Shown here piece by piece: positions 1-6,566 of a stretch of 8,590 bases of DNA (within the stretch, counting starts at the first letter, position 1; each line of letters begins with the position of its first letter). Source of the stretch: JAEUPI01 sp036520715. GTDB taxonomy: Bacteria; Pseudomonadota; Gammaproteobacteria; Burkholderiales; Burkholderiaceae_C. The notes below the pieces were generated by a model, which saw nothing but the letters and a program-made list of their open reading frames with translations, ran no database searches and was not told where the DNA came from. The position numbers were made by a program, and so were the translations under genes. Location: NCBI GenBank assembly GCA_036520715.1, contig DATDJF010000388.1:1-8590 (forward strand), given 5' to 3'.

Positions 1-1
1 G

Positions 2-1207
2 GCACCGATCCTGATGGGCTTCGACCCCAACGTGGCGATCCTGATGAGCGGCGTCGGCACGCTGATCTTCTTCGTGGTCACCGGCGGCAAGGTGCCGAGC
101 TACCTCGGCTCGAGCTTCGCCTTCATCGGCGTCGTCATCGCCGCCACCGGCTATGCCGGCTCGGGGCCGAATGCCCAGCTCGGTGTCGCGCTGGGCGGCA
201 TCATCGCCTGCGGCGTGCTGTACGTGCTGATCGGCCTGGTGGTCTCGGCCACCAACCGGCAGCTCCGGCACAGCACGCCGATGGCCGGCCTCGAAGTCGA
301 GGAGGTCGAGACCGGCGTGGCCGTGCACTGGATCGAGCGCGTGATGCCGCCGGTCGTCACCGGCTCCGTGGTCGCGGTGATCGGCCTGAACCTGGCTTCG
401 ATCCCGATCAAGAACATGGCGCCCACCGGCTTCGACACCTGGATCCAGGTCGTCACCTTCGTCAGCGTCGGCCTGGTCGCGGTCTACACGCGCGGCATGG
501 TGCAGCGGCTGCTGATCCTGGTGGGCCTGATCGTGGCCACCGTGATCTACGCGCTGCTGACCAACGGCCTGGGCCTGGGCAAACCGATCGATTTCGGCCC
601 GCTGGCGAGCGCCGCCTGGCTCGGCGCCCCGCAGTTCACTGCGCCGGTGTTCAAGGTCGACGCGATCCTGCTGATCGCCCCGGTGGCGATCATCCTGGTG
701 GCCGAGAACCTCGGCCACATCAAGGCGGTGAGCGCGATGACCGGGCGCGACCTCGACCCCTACATCGGCCGCGCCTTCGTCGGCGACGGCATCGCCACCG
801 TGGTGGCGGGCAGCGTCGGCGGCACCGGCGTCACCACCTACGCCGAGAACATCGGCGTGATGGCGGCCAGCAAGATCTATTCGACCGCGATCTTCGTGGT
901 GGCAGCCGTGATCGCGCTGCTGCTCGGCTTCAGCCCGAAGTTCGGTGCGCTGATCCAGGCGATTCCGCTGGCCGTGATGGGCGGCGTGTCGATCGTGGTG
1001 TTCGGCCTGATCGCGATTGCCGGCGCCAAGATCTGGGTCGACAACCGCGTGGACTTCTCCGACAACGCCAACCTGATCGTCGCGGCGGTGACCCTGGTGC
1101 TCGGCACCGGCGACTTCACGCTCAAGTTCGGCGCCTTCGCGCTGGGCGGCATCGGCACGGCCACGTTCGGCGCGATCCTGCTGCACGCGCTGCTGCGACG
1201 GCGCTAG
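2..1207 (+). CDS. NCS2-family uracil/xanthine permease (5'-truncated by window edge)
   Basis: This is an inner-membrane nucleobase:cation symporter of the NCS2 (UraA/RutG/xanthine permease) family, expected to import uracil or a related base with protons. The frame is open from base 2, and the visible part starts APILMGFDPN, a typical sequence after the first membrane segment. About 40 N-terminal residues, including the true start, are therefore probably outside the window, and the first in-window ATG at 14 is internal. About 401 residues are visible, with many hydrophobic helices. Two family hallmark glutamates are present: the GAG at 704-706 in VAENLGHIKA, and the GAG at 845-847 in TTYAENIGVMA. 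These match the substrate-binding glutamates known in UraA. The late QAIPLAVMGG motif is also conserved. The stop is TAG at 1205-1207. Family assignment is firm; uracil versus xanthine is not decided by sequence alone. RutG-like is my preference, but no rut genes are visible to support it. Confidence 0.93.
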   Translation, partial: APILMGFDPNVAILMSGVGTLIFFVVTGGKVPSYLGSSFAFIGVVIAATGYAGSGPNAQLGVALGGIIACGVLYVLIGLVVSATNRQLRHSTPMAGLEVEEVETGVAVHWIERVMPPVVTGSVVAVIGLNLASIPIKNMAPTGFDTWIQVVTFVSVGLVAVYTRGMVQRLLILVGLIVATVIYALLTNGLGLGKPIDFGPLASAAWLGAPQFTAPVFKVDAILLIAPVAIILVAENLGHIKAVSAMTGRDLDPYIGRAFVGDGIATVVAGSVGGTGVTTYAENIGVMAASKIYSTAIFVVAAVIALLLGFSPKFGALIQAIPLAVMGGVSIVVFGLIAIAGAKIWVDNRVDFSDNANLIVAAVTLVLGTGDFTLKFGAFALGGIGTATFGAILLHALLRRR

Positions 1208-1209
1208 GG

Positions 1210-1660
1210 GACCGTTCTCGAAGCGGCGCATCGTCGTGCCGTTTGCGGCCGCCGGCACCACCGACATCATTGCGCGCGCACTGGCGCCGGACCTGCAGCG
1301 CGCCTTCGGCCAGCCTTTCGTCAGGCAAGCTGAAGGCGCTGGCCGTCACCAGCGCCGTGCGCTCGGCGGTCGTTCCCGACTTGCCGACCATCGCCGAGGC
1401 GGGTGGCCCGTCGCTGAAGGGCTTCGAGGCATCGTCGTGGTTCGGCCTGCTCGCGCCCGCGGGCACGTCCGCCGACGTGGTGAACCGCGTGCAGCAGGAA
1501 GTCGCCAGATCGTTTGCCTCGGCTGCGGTGAAGGAGCGCCTGGTGGCGCAAGGCGCGATCCCCAGCGGCGCCGCGCCGGCTGAAATTCGTGCGCTTCATC
1601 GACGCCGAGACCCAGAAGTGGGCGCAGGTGGTCAAGGCGTCGGGCGCCAAGGTCGATTGA
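1210..1660 (+). pseudogene. Remnant of a Bug/TctC tripartite tricarboxylate transporter solute-binding protein gene
   Basis: Intact members of this family are periplasmic proteins of about 320 residues that capture carboxylates for TctAB-type transporters. Three collinear pieces are visible in different frames. Bases about 1219-1320 encode an N-terminal block, RRIVVPFAAAGTTDIIARA followed by LAPDLQRAFGQPFV, normally found just after the signal peptide. From 1321 a second frame encodes the C-terminal third, starting SGKLKALAVTSAVRS and continuing VPDLPTIAEAG and FGLLAPAGTSADVV. At the AAA of 1583-1585 one extra A shifts the frame again, and the last 25 codons (RFIDAETQKWAQVVKASG) run to TGA 1658-1660. 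By family alignment from memory, roughly 170-180 residues are missing at the 1320/1321 junction. No signal peptide, start codon or RBS is present, and the remnant begins right behind the permease stop. No partner transporter genes are nearby. Sequencing error could explain the single A but not the large deletion. Confidence 0.83.
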
Positions 1661-1672
1661 CCTCGCAGCGCT

Positions 1673-1686
1673 GCCGCGCCCGCGGC
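1673..1686. terminator. Weak GC hairpin between convergent genes
   Basis: GCCGC and GCGGC arms surround a GCCC loop in the 29-base gap between the transporter remnant (+) and the end of the acyl-CoA synthetase gene (-). There is no T-run on either side. A bidirectional terminator role is only a guess from its position between converging reading frames. Confidence 0.25.
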
Positions 1687-1689
1687 GGC

Positions 1690-3378
1690 TCAGCTCATCC
1701 AGACCACGGCCTTGTGGGCGCCGGCCCACGCCTCGTAGCGCGGCGCGTAGACCTCTTCGATGCGGTTGCGCTTGACCTTGAAGGTCGGCGTGATGAAGCC
1801 GTTGTCGACCGTCCAGGGCTCGGTGACGACGACCAGGCAGTCGAGCTGCTCGTGCGGGTCGAGACCGGCATTGACGTGCGTCAGGTGCTCGCTCAACGAG
1901 TGCTCCAGCCCGCCGCGTGAGCCGCCGTCGCCGGCGCGCGCCGCCGCTTGCGCATTGAGCATCACGATGCCCAGCGGCTGGCCGAGGTTGGCGCCGGTGA
2001 CGCAGCAGGCCTCGATGGCGTCGTGCATCACCAGCCGGTCTTCGATCGGCGCCGGCGCGACGTACTTGCCCTTGCTGGTCTTGAAGAGATCCTTCACGCG
2101 GCCGGTGATGCGCAGGTTGCCCTCGGCATCGAGCTCGCCCTTGTCGCCGGTGTGCAGCCAGCCGTCGCCGGTGAACGCTTCGCGCGTCAGCTCCGGCTCC
2201 TTGTAGTAGCCGAGCATCAGCCCCGCGCTCTTGACCTGGATCTCGCCGTTGCCCGGGTCGATGCGCGACAGCACGCCGTTGTAGGGCAGGCCCACGGTGC
2301 CCGGGCGGCTGGTGCCGGGCAGCGTGGCATGCGAGACGCCGCAGTTCTCGGTCATGCCGTAGACCTCGACCAGATCGAGCCCGAGGCGGTTGTACCAGCG
2401 CAGCAGCTCGGGCGGCATCGGCGCCGCGCCGCCGGCGGCGAACTCGCACGCCTGCAGGCCGAGCGCGCTCAACACCTTCTTGCGCACGATGCGACCGATG
2501 ATCGGCAGCCGCAGCAGACGCTGCAGCTTCTCGGGCGGCATCTTGGCGTGCACGCCCTGCTGGAATTTCACCCACAGCCGAGGCACCGAGAAGAACGCCG
2601 TGGGCCGCGCGCGTTGCAGGTCGGCGGTGAAGGTGTCCAGGCTTTCGGCGAAATAGACGTGCATTCCCTTGGCCAGCAGGCCGTGCTCGACCAGCGTGCG
2701 TTCGGCCACGTGCGCCAACGGCAGGTAGCTCAGCATGCGCGCGCGCTCGTTGATGGCACTCACCCGCGCCAGGCCGGCGCGCACCGACCACGCGAAGGTG
2801 GCGAAGCTGTGCATCACGCCCTTGGGTGCGCCGGTGGTGCCCGAGGTGTACATGATGGTGGCCAGCTCGTCGCCGTCGCGCACCGGGTCGCCGGCCAGCG
2901 GCGCCGTGCGCGCGACGATGTCGTCCCACGCCGGGTACGCAGTGGCCGGTGCCAGCGGCATCGCGATGCAGGGCAGGCCTGCGGGCACGCCCGGCTTCAT
3001 GCCGTCCCAGCCGTCGAGCTTGCCGACGAACAACAACTTCGAATCGCTGTGGCGCAGGATCTGGCCGATGGTCGGCGCGGCCAGCGTTGGATACAGCGGC
3101 ACCGAGACGCCGCCGGCCATCCAGATCGCGAAGTCGGCCATCAGCCACCACGCGGTGTTCTTCGACATCAGCGCGACGCGGTCGCCCGGTGCGATGCCTT
3201 GGCTCTTCAGATGCGCGGCCATGCGCCGCGTCTGGTCCATCAGCTCGCGCCAGGTGAACTCGCGCAGCGCGCCGCCACCCAGCGGCTGCGTCAGCACCAC
3301 GCGCTCGGGCGCCGTGCGCTCCCAGTGATACAGGCGCTGCAGCGCCAGCAGATCGGGCGTGATGTCGGTGGCGCTCAT
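1690..3378 (-). CDS. Long-chain acyl-CoA synthetase (AMP-forming fatty acid CoA ligase)
   Basis: The 562-residue protein is an ANL-superfamily adenylating enzyme of the long-chain FAA1/FadD15-like group. It should activate a fatty acid with ATP to an acyl-adenylate and transfer it to CoA, in the cytoplasm or at the inner membrane. All core motifs are visible: the ATP-binding loop YTSGTTGAPKG at residues 177-187, the adenine-binding YGMTEN at 340-345, the GWLHTGD aspartate motif at 406-412, the hinge ITGRVKDLFKTSKGKYV at 424-440, and the C-terminal PTFKVKR with its likely catalytic lysine at 534. The TSKGKYVAPAPIE continuation is typical of long-chain rather than acetyl-CoA enzymes. The ATG at 3378 is preceded by a good Shine-Dalgarno, GGAGG (complement of 3386-3390), seven bases away. 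No signal peptide or membrane segment is evident. It follows the HDOD gene on the same strand after 188 bases of hairpin-rich DNA, so it probably has its own promoter. Chain-length preference cannot be read from the sequence. Confidence 0.95.
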   Translation of the reverse strand: MSATDITPDLLALQRLYHWERTAPERVVLTQPLGGGALREFTWRELMDQTRRMAAHLKSQGIAPGDRVALMSKNTAWWLMADFAIWMAGGVSVPLYPTLAAPTIGQILRHSDSKLLFVGKLDGWDGMKPGVPAGLPCIAMPLAPATAYPAWDDIVARTAPLAGDPVRDGDELATIMYTSGTTGAPKGVMHSFATFAWSVRAGLARVSAINERARMLSYLPLAHVAERTLVEHGLLAKGMHVYFAESLDTFTADLQRARPTAFFSVPRLWVKFQQGVHAKMPPEKLQRLLRLPIIGRIVRKKVLSALGLQACEFAAGGAAPMPPELLRWYNRLGLDLVEVYGMTENCGVSHATLPGTSRPGTVGLPYNGVLSRIDPGNGEIQVKSAGLMLGYYKEPELTREAFTGDGWLHTGDKGELDAEGNLRITGRVKDLFKTSKGKYVAPAPIEDRLVMHDAIEACCVTGANLGQPLGIVMLNAQAAARAGDGGSRGGLEHSLSEHLTHVNAGLDPHEQLDCLVVVTEPWTVDNGFITPTFKVKRNRIEEVYAPRYEAWAGAHKAVVWMS

Positions 3379-3385
3379 TGGGTAA

Positions 3386-3390
3386 CCTCC
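3386..3390 (-). promoter_or_regulatory. Shine-Dalgarno of the acyl-CoA synthetase gene
   Basis: On the minus strand the sequence reads GGAGGTTACCCAATG. This places a consensus GGAGG seven bases before the start codon and fixes the start at 3378. Confidence 0.85.
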
Positions 3391-3394
3391 GTGC

Positions 3395-3441
3395 TTCGCA
3401 CTGCGGTGCGAGCCCCCTGCGGAGCGGCCGGGCGGGGGCTC
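3395..3441. repeat. Tandem hairpins upstream of the acyl-CoA synthetase gene
   Basis: Two adjacent inverted repeats overlap by three bases. TCGCAC (3396-3401) and GTGCGA (3406-3411) enclose TGCG. GAGCCCCC (3410-3417) and GGGGGCTC (3434-3441) form a perfect 8-bp pair around a 16-base GC-rich loop. They cannot form fully at the same time because 3410-3411 are shared. Their place between two same-strand genes suggests a REP-like palindromic element or transcript-processing structure. Only one copy is visible, so repeat status is an inference. Confidence 0.5.
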
Positions 3442-3470
3442 ATGGTCGAGCCTCTCGATGCGTTGTGAGT

Positions 3471-3492
3471 CGGCGCCGCGTCAGCGGCGCCG
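3471..3492 (-). terminator. Perfect 9-bp hairpin downstream of the HDOD gene
   Basis: CGGCGCCGC and GCGGCGCCG pair perfectly around a GTCA tetraloop, 75 bases after the HDOD stop codon on the minus strand. No T-tract follows on either strand. It may act as a transcript 3'-end stabiliser or a factor-assisted terminator rather than a classic intrinsic one. Confidence 0.45.
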
Positions 3493-3566
3493 CGTGCCAG
3501 CGTAGCGGTTCGACCGCCGCCCAGGGTCGGGGCTTTCCTGACCCGCGGACCCTCGCTCGCGCGGCG

Positions 3567-4385
3567 TCAGCCGCCGTCGGCGAGCGCGTCGCGCAGCTGG
3601 TCGTGCACGCGGCGGGCGGCGCGCAACAAGCCCTCGGTGTCGATGTCGCACTGCGGCGCGATGCGCTGCACACGCTCGTCGAGCGCATCCGGCGCCGTCA
3701 TCATGGCGTGCGCCAGCACCGACAGTGCCAGCAGGTGGCGGCGCTTCAGCGCTGCGGGCAAGACGAGGTCGGCTTGCGCCTGCACGTGGTGGCGCACGCA
3801 CACCACCGCCTCGCCGCTCAAGCCCCACGACTCGCACAGTGCCGCGCCCAACGCGTCGTGGCTGACGCCGAAGCCGGCGGCTTCGAGCTCGCACAGCGCC
3901 ACGTCGCCGGCTGCCGCGCGCAGCATCGAGCGGTAGTGATCGGGGGCATGGCGCAACAACACGGCCTTGCCGCACTCCTCGAACAGGCCGCAAGAGTGCG
4001 CGGCCCAGGCGTTCATCTGCATCGCCTGGGCCAGCCGCCCCATGATGAGGCCGCGTTGCGCGGCGCGATGCCACATCGCCTCGAGTTCGGGCGCCGGCGG
4101 AAACACCGCGCGCAGGCCGAACTCCAGCGCAATGCCCGCGACCTCGCGCATGCCGAGGTAGGTGATCGACTGCTGCACCGACTGCACGCGTCCCGACAGG
4201 CCGTACAGCGACGAGTTGACGGCCTTCAGCACAGCGGCCGCCAGCGCCATGTCGGACTCGATCAACGCCGACAACTCGGCCATGTTGGCTTCTTGCTCGG
4301 CCATCAGCAGCGACAGCCGCATCAGCGGCTCGGGCTGGCTCGGGATCTGGATGTCGAGCGTTCGCAGCTGGGGATCAACAGGCAT
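3567..4385 (-). CDS. HDOD-domain signalling protein
   Basis: The 272-residue protein consists mainly of an HDOD domain (about residues 12-215), an all-helical output or scaffold domain related to HD phosphohydrolases. It is found in bacterial signalling, cell-cycle, motility and stress proteins. The family signature is clear: ALIESDMALAAAVLKAVNSS at residues 40-59, followed by SVQQSITYLGMREVAGIALE at 69-88. In the segment normally reading GLLHDIGK this protein has GLFEECGK (133-140). The His-Asp metal-binding pair is thus absent, as in many HDOD proteins, and catalytic hydrolysis is unlikely. A further helical tail runs from about 216 to 272. There is no partner GGDEF, EAL or receiver domain in the protein and no signal peptide. 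I chose ATG 4385 over a TTG two codons upstream; neither has a convincing Shine-Dalgarno, so the start is uncertain. Neighbours do not reveal its pathway. Confidence 0.88.
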   Translation of the reverse strand: MPVDPQLRTLDIQIPSQPEPLMRLSLLMAEQEANMAELSALIESDMALAAAVLKAVNSSLYGLSGRVQSVQQSITYLGMREVAGIALEFGLRAVFPPAPELEAMWHRAAQRGLIMGRLAQAMQMNAWAAHSCGLFEECGKAVLLRHAPDHYRSMLRAAAGDVALCELEAAGFGVSHDALGAALCESWGLSGEAVVCVRHHVQAQADLVLPAALKRRHLLALSVLAHAMMTAPDALDERVQRIAPQCDIDTEGLLRAARRVHDQLRDALADGG

Positions 4386-4459
4386 GTTCAACGGGCAAGG
4401 AGAGCGGCTTCACCATCGGCAAGCCTAGCCGTGCCGCCGTCGCGCGATCGCTCGAATCG

Positions 4460-4474
4460 GGGCCGCAGCGGCCC
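4460..4474. promoter_or_regulatory. 15-bp palindrome upstream of the HDOD gene
   Basis: GGGCCGC-A-GCGGCCC is perfectly symmetric about a single central base. It lies 75 bases upstream of the HDOD start. Its compact symmetry could suit a dimeric DNA-binding regulator, but GC-rich genomes produce such palindromes by chance and no promoter is recognisable beside it. Confidence 0.3.
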
Positions 4475-4484
4475 GTTATTCACT

Positions 4485-4500
4485 CGTTGCGCATGCAACG
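4485..4500. repeat. Short inverted repeat CGTTGC/GCAACG
   Basis: CGTTGC and GCAACG flank GCAT, about 100 bases upstream of the HDOD start. It could form a small stem-loop or be an operator half-site pair. Nothing else supports a specific role. Confidence 0.3.
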
Positions 4501-4504
4501 GCGC

Positions 4505-4543
4505 ACCAGAAAGACGAAGGCGCCGGACTGTCGTCCGGCGCCT
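4505..4543 (-). terminator. Likely intrinsic terminator downstream of the GMC gene
   Basis: GGCGCCGGAC (4519-4528) and GTCCGGCGCC (4533-4542) pair perfectly around TGTC, with an extra A-T closing pair (4518/4543). On the minus strand the hairpin is followed by TTCGTCTTTCTGG, a moderately T-rich tract. The opposite strand has no such tract. It sits about 140 bases after the GMC stop codon and would separate that transcript from the HDOD gene. The distance is long for a terminator, so the intervening 3' UTR may be untranslated RNA. Confidence 0.65.
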
Positions 4544-4683
4544 CGATCCATGTCTCCTCGGCTTCACCCCTGCGGTGCTTGCGCAACCGGCTGACCGGCT
4601 CCGTGCCCGCGAGTGCGCGAACTGTAGAAGGGCGTCTTGGCGCCAACATCGGGACTAACCCGCCGCGGATGCACCGGCTTGGT

Positions 4684-6354
4684 TCAGTGTGTGTCAGCGC
4701 GCATCCAGGCTGCCGCACGCTCGGCGATCATCAGCGCCGGCGCATTGGTGTTGCCGCTGGTGATGGTGGGCATCACGCTGGCATCGGCCACCCGCAACGC
4801 AGCCACGCCGTGCACGCGCAAGCGCGCATCGACCACCGCCAGCGGGTCGTCGGCGCGACCCATCTTGCAAGTGCCCACCGGATGAAAGATCGTGGTGCCG
4901 ATGTCGCCCGCCAGACGCGCCAGCTCGTCGTCGTTCTGGTACTGCACGCCGGGCTTGATCTCGCGCGGCGCGTACGGGGCCAGCGCCGGCATGCCGACGA
5001 TGCGCCGCGTCAGGCGCAACGAATCAGCGGCCACCCGGCGGTCGCCGTCGGCCGACAGGTAGTTGGCCAGGATCGCCGGTGCGTCGTCAGCGCGCGGCGA
5101 GCGGATGCGCACGTGGCCGCGCGACAGCGGGTTCAGGTTGCACACGCTGGCGGTGAAGGCGTCGCTCGTGTGCAGCGGCTCGCCGAAGGCGTCGAGCGAC
5201 AGCGGCTGCACGTGGTATTCGACGTTGGGCCACTCGTGTTCGGCCGACGAGCGCGTGAAGCACCCGAGCTGCGACGGCGCCATGCTCATCGGCCCGCTGC
5301 GCATCAGCAAGTACTGCAGGCCGATCTGCGCCTTGCCCAACCAGGAATTGGACAGCGTGTTGAGCGTGCGCACACCTTGCACGGCGAACACCGCGCGGAT
5401 CTGCAGGTGATCCTGCAGGTTCTCGCCGACCCCCGGGCGTTCGAGCCGCGGTGCCACGCCGTGCGCATGCAACCAGTCAGCGCGCCCGATGCCCGACAAC
5501 TGCAGCAGTTGCGGCGTGCCCACCGCGCCGGCAGCCAGCACCACCTCGCGTGACGCCAGCACGGGCTGCGGCGCGCTGCCCGCGCGCTGCACCTCGACGC
5601 CGCGCGCCCGCCAGCCGCTCGCGCTGTCGTCCAGCAACAGCCGGCACACATGCGCGCCTGTCCACACCTGCAGGTTGCGCCGCTGCCGCACCGGCCGCAG
5701 GAACGCCTTGCTGGCATTCCAGCGGATGCCGCCGCGCTGATTGACCTCGAAGTAGCCGACACCCTCGTTGTTGCCGCGGTTGAAGTCGGGTTGCGCCGGG
5801 ATGCCCGCCTGCTGTGCGGCCTCGGCGAACGCGTCGAGCACGCGCCACGACAAACGCTGGCGCTCGACGCGCCACTCGCCGCCGGCGCGTGCGCCGCTGC
5901 GGTCAAACCCCGGCGCGCCATGCCACTCGTCGGCACCGCGCCAGTGGTCTTCGTGTTGCATGAAGTAGGGCAGGCATGAACGCCAGTTCCATGCCGGGTC
6001 GCCCAGCGCCGCGGCCCAGCCGTCGTAGTCGCGGCTCTGGCCGCGCATGTAGATCATGCCGTTGATGCTCGAGCAGCCGCCCAGTACCTTGCCGCGGGGG
6101 TAACGCAGGCGGCGCCCATTGAGCCCCGGGTCGGGCTCGGTGTGGAACAGCCAGTCGGTGCGCGGATTGCCGATGCAGTACAGGTAGCCCACCGGGATAT
6201 GGATCCACATGTAGTCGTCGACACCGCCGGCCTCGATCAGCAGCACCCGCTGTTTCGGGTCGGCGCTCAGGCGGTTGGCCAGCAGGCAGCCGGCGGTGCC
6301 GGCGCCGACCACGATGTAGTCGAATTGCGGCGCATCGGCTGGTGTGTTGGGCAT
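4684..6354 (-). CDS. GMC-family FAD-dependent oxidoreductase (choline/alcohol dehydrogenase type)
   Basis: The 556-residue flavoprotein belongs to the glucose-methanol-choline family, resembling BetA and AlkJ-type alcohol dehydrogenases. It would oxidise an alcohol to an aldehyde, passing electrons from FAD to a quinone or other carrier. The FAD-binding Rossmann motif VVGAGTAGCLLANRLS spans residues 15-30, followed by VLLIEAGG (37-44). The first GMC signature is seen in PRGKVLGGCSSINGMIYMRG (86-105), and the second in the GAVGTPQLLQLSGIG stretch (276-290). The catalytic pair is His491 in HPVGTCKMG and Asn535 in SGNTNAP, at the 44-residue spacing known from choline oxidase. The open frame extends upstream to 6747, but family proteins begin just before the FAD motif, so ATG 6354 (MPNTPADAPQFDY) is chosen despite a weak Shine-Dalgarno. 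There is no signal peptide. The substrate is unknown; no betaine-aldehyde dehydrogenase lies next to it, so a choline role is not favoured. Confidence 0.93.
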   Translation of the reverse strand: MPNTPADAPQFDYIVVGAGTAGCLLANRLSADPKQRVLLIEAGGVDDYMWIHIPVGYLYCIGNPRTDWLFHTEPDPGLNGRRLRYPRGKVLGGCSSINGMIYMRGQSRDYDGWAAALGDPAWNWRSCLPYFMQHEDHWRGADEWHGAPGFDRSGARAGGEWRVERQRLSWRVLDAFAEAAQQAGIPAQPDFNRGNNEGVGYFEVNQRGGIRWNASKAFLRPVRQRRNLQVWTGAHVCRLLLDDSASGWRARGVEVQRAGSAPQPVLASREVVLAAGAVGTPQLLQLSGIGRADWLHAHGVAPRLERPGVGENLQDHLQIRAVFAVQGVRTLNTLSNSWLGKAQIGLQYLLMRSGPMSMAPSQLGCFTRSSAEHEWPNVEYHVQPLSLDAFGEPLHTSDAFTASVCNLNPLSRGHVRIRSPRADDAPAILANYLSADGDRRVAADSLRLTRRIVGMPALAPYAPREIKPGVQYQNDDELARLAGDIGTTIFHPVGTCKMGRADDPLAVVDARLRVHGVAALRVADASVMPTITSGNTNAPALMIAERAAAWMRADTH

Positions 6355-6437
6355 CGGGATCGGCACTTGCGGCTGGGGCGCGATGCGGCGTCGGCGCCAC
6401 ACTGGCGGCGCGCTATTGCACGCAAAAGAGGCGCAAC

Positions 6438-6464
6438 GGGGTTTTCGGGTTTGCCCGAAGCCCC
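6438..6464. promoter_or_regulatory. Imperfect inverted repeat in the divergent promoter region
   Basis: GGGG-TT-TTCGGG (6438-6449) and CCCGAA-G-CCCC (6454-6464) surround a TTTG centre, giving ten complementary pairs with one small internal mismatch. It ends about 28 bases before the candidate -10 of the RRM gene. That position suits an operator, though a transcript hairpin on the GMC side is equally possible. Confidence 0.4.
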
Positions 6465-6488
6465 AACGATAGCGGTTGTCGGGCGTTA

Positions 6489-6498
6489 TGCTGATAAT
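6489..6498 (+). promoter_or_regulatory. Candidate -10 promoter element of the RRM gene
   Basis: GATAAT at 6493-6498 differs from the TATAAT consensus by one base, and a TG lies just upstream at 6489-6490. No good -35 hexamer is found at the usual spacing; TTGTCG at 6476-6481 is only 11 bases away. The implied start of transcription near 6505 would give a leader of about 112 bases. Confidence 0.4.
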
Positions 6499-6504
6499 CC
6501 GGCC

Positions 6505-6520
6505 GGGTACTGGTGTACCC
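6505..6520 (+). promoter_or_regulatory. Hairpin at the presumed 5' end of the RRM mRNA
   Basis: GGGTAC and GTACCC pair perfectly around TGGT. If transcription starts near 6505, as the candidate -10 suggests, this would be a 5'-terminal stem-loop, a type of structure known to protect transcripts. The start site itself is inferred. Confidence 0.4.
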
Positions 6521-6566
6521 ACGGCCCTTGTTTGGAGGCGGCGCCTTTGCTTGATCGGTTCACGCT

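Larger units (their letters stand above)
4386..4683. other. Intergenic region upstream of the HDOD gene and downstream of the GMC gene
   Basis: These 298 bases separate two minus-strand genes. I see no conserved coding sequence, tRNA or clear sigma-70 promoter. The part nearest the GMC gene (about 4545-4683) is featureless to me. The middle carries a strong terminator-like hairpin at 4518-4543. The part nearest the HDOD gene carries two symmetric elements, at 4460-4474 and 4485-4500, annotated separately. Confidence 0.6.

Noticed and set aside
1346..3151. A 601-codon minus-strand frame overlapping the acyl-CoA synthetase in another phase
   Set aside because: Arg/Ala-rich, no family motifs. 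The overlapping frame carries the complete ligase.
1948..3468. A 506-codon plus-strand open frame opposite the acyl-CoA synthetase gene
   Set aside because: Its translation is rich in Arg, Ala, His and Gln with no recognisable domain. It lies wholly antisense to a gene with every expected motif, and GC-rich DNA commonly yields such frames.
3378..4658. A 426-codon plus-strand open frame opposite the HDOD gene
   Set aside because: It is antisense to a well-supported HDOD protein, has compositionally biased translation and no motif.
4550..4680. Possible small RNA or tRNA-like sequence in the GMC 3' gap
   Set aside because: Short repeats such as ACCGGCTG/ACCGGCTC occur, but no cloverleaf, conserved tRNA boxes or promoter could be found.
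4476..4718. An 80-codon minus-strand frame in the gap after the GMC gene
   Set aside because: It overlaps the GMC 3' end and the terminator hairpin. There is no recognisable family and no good ribosome-binding site.
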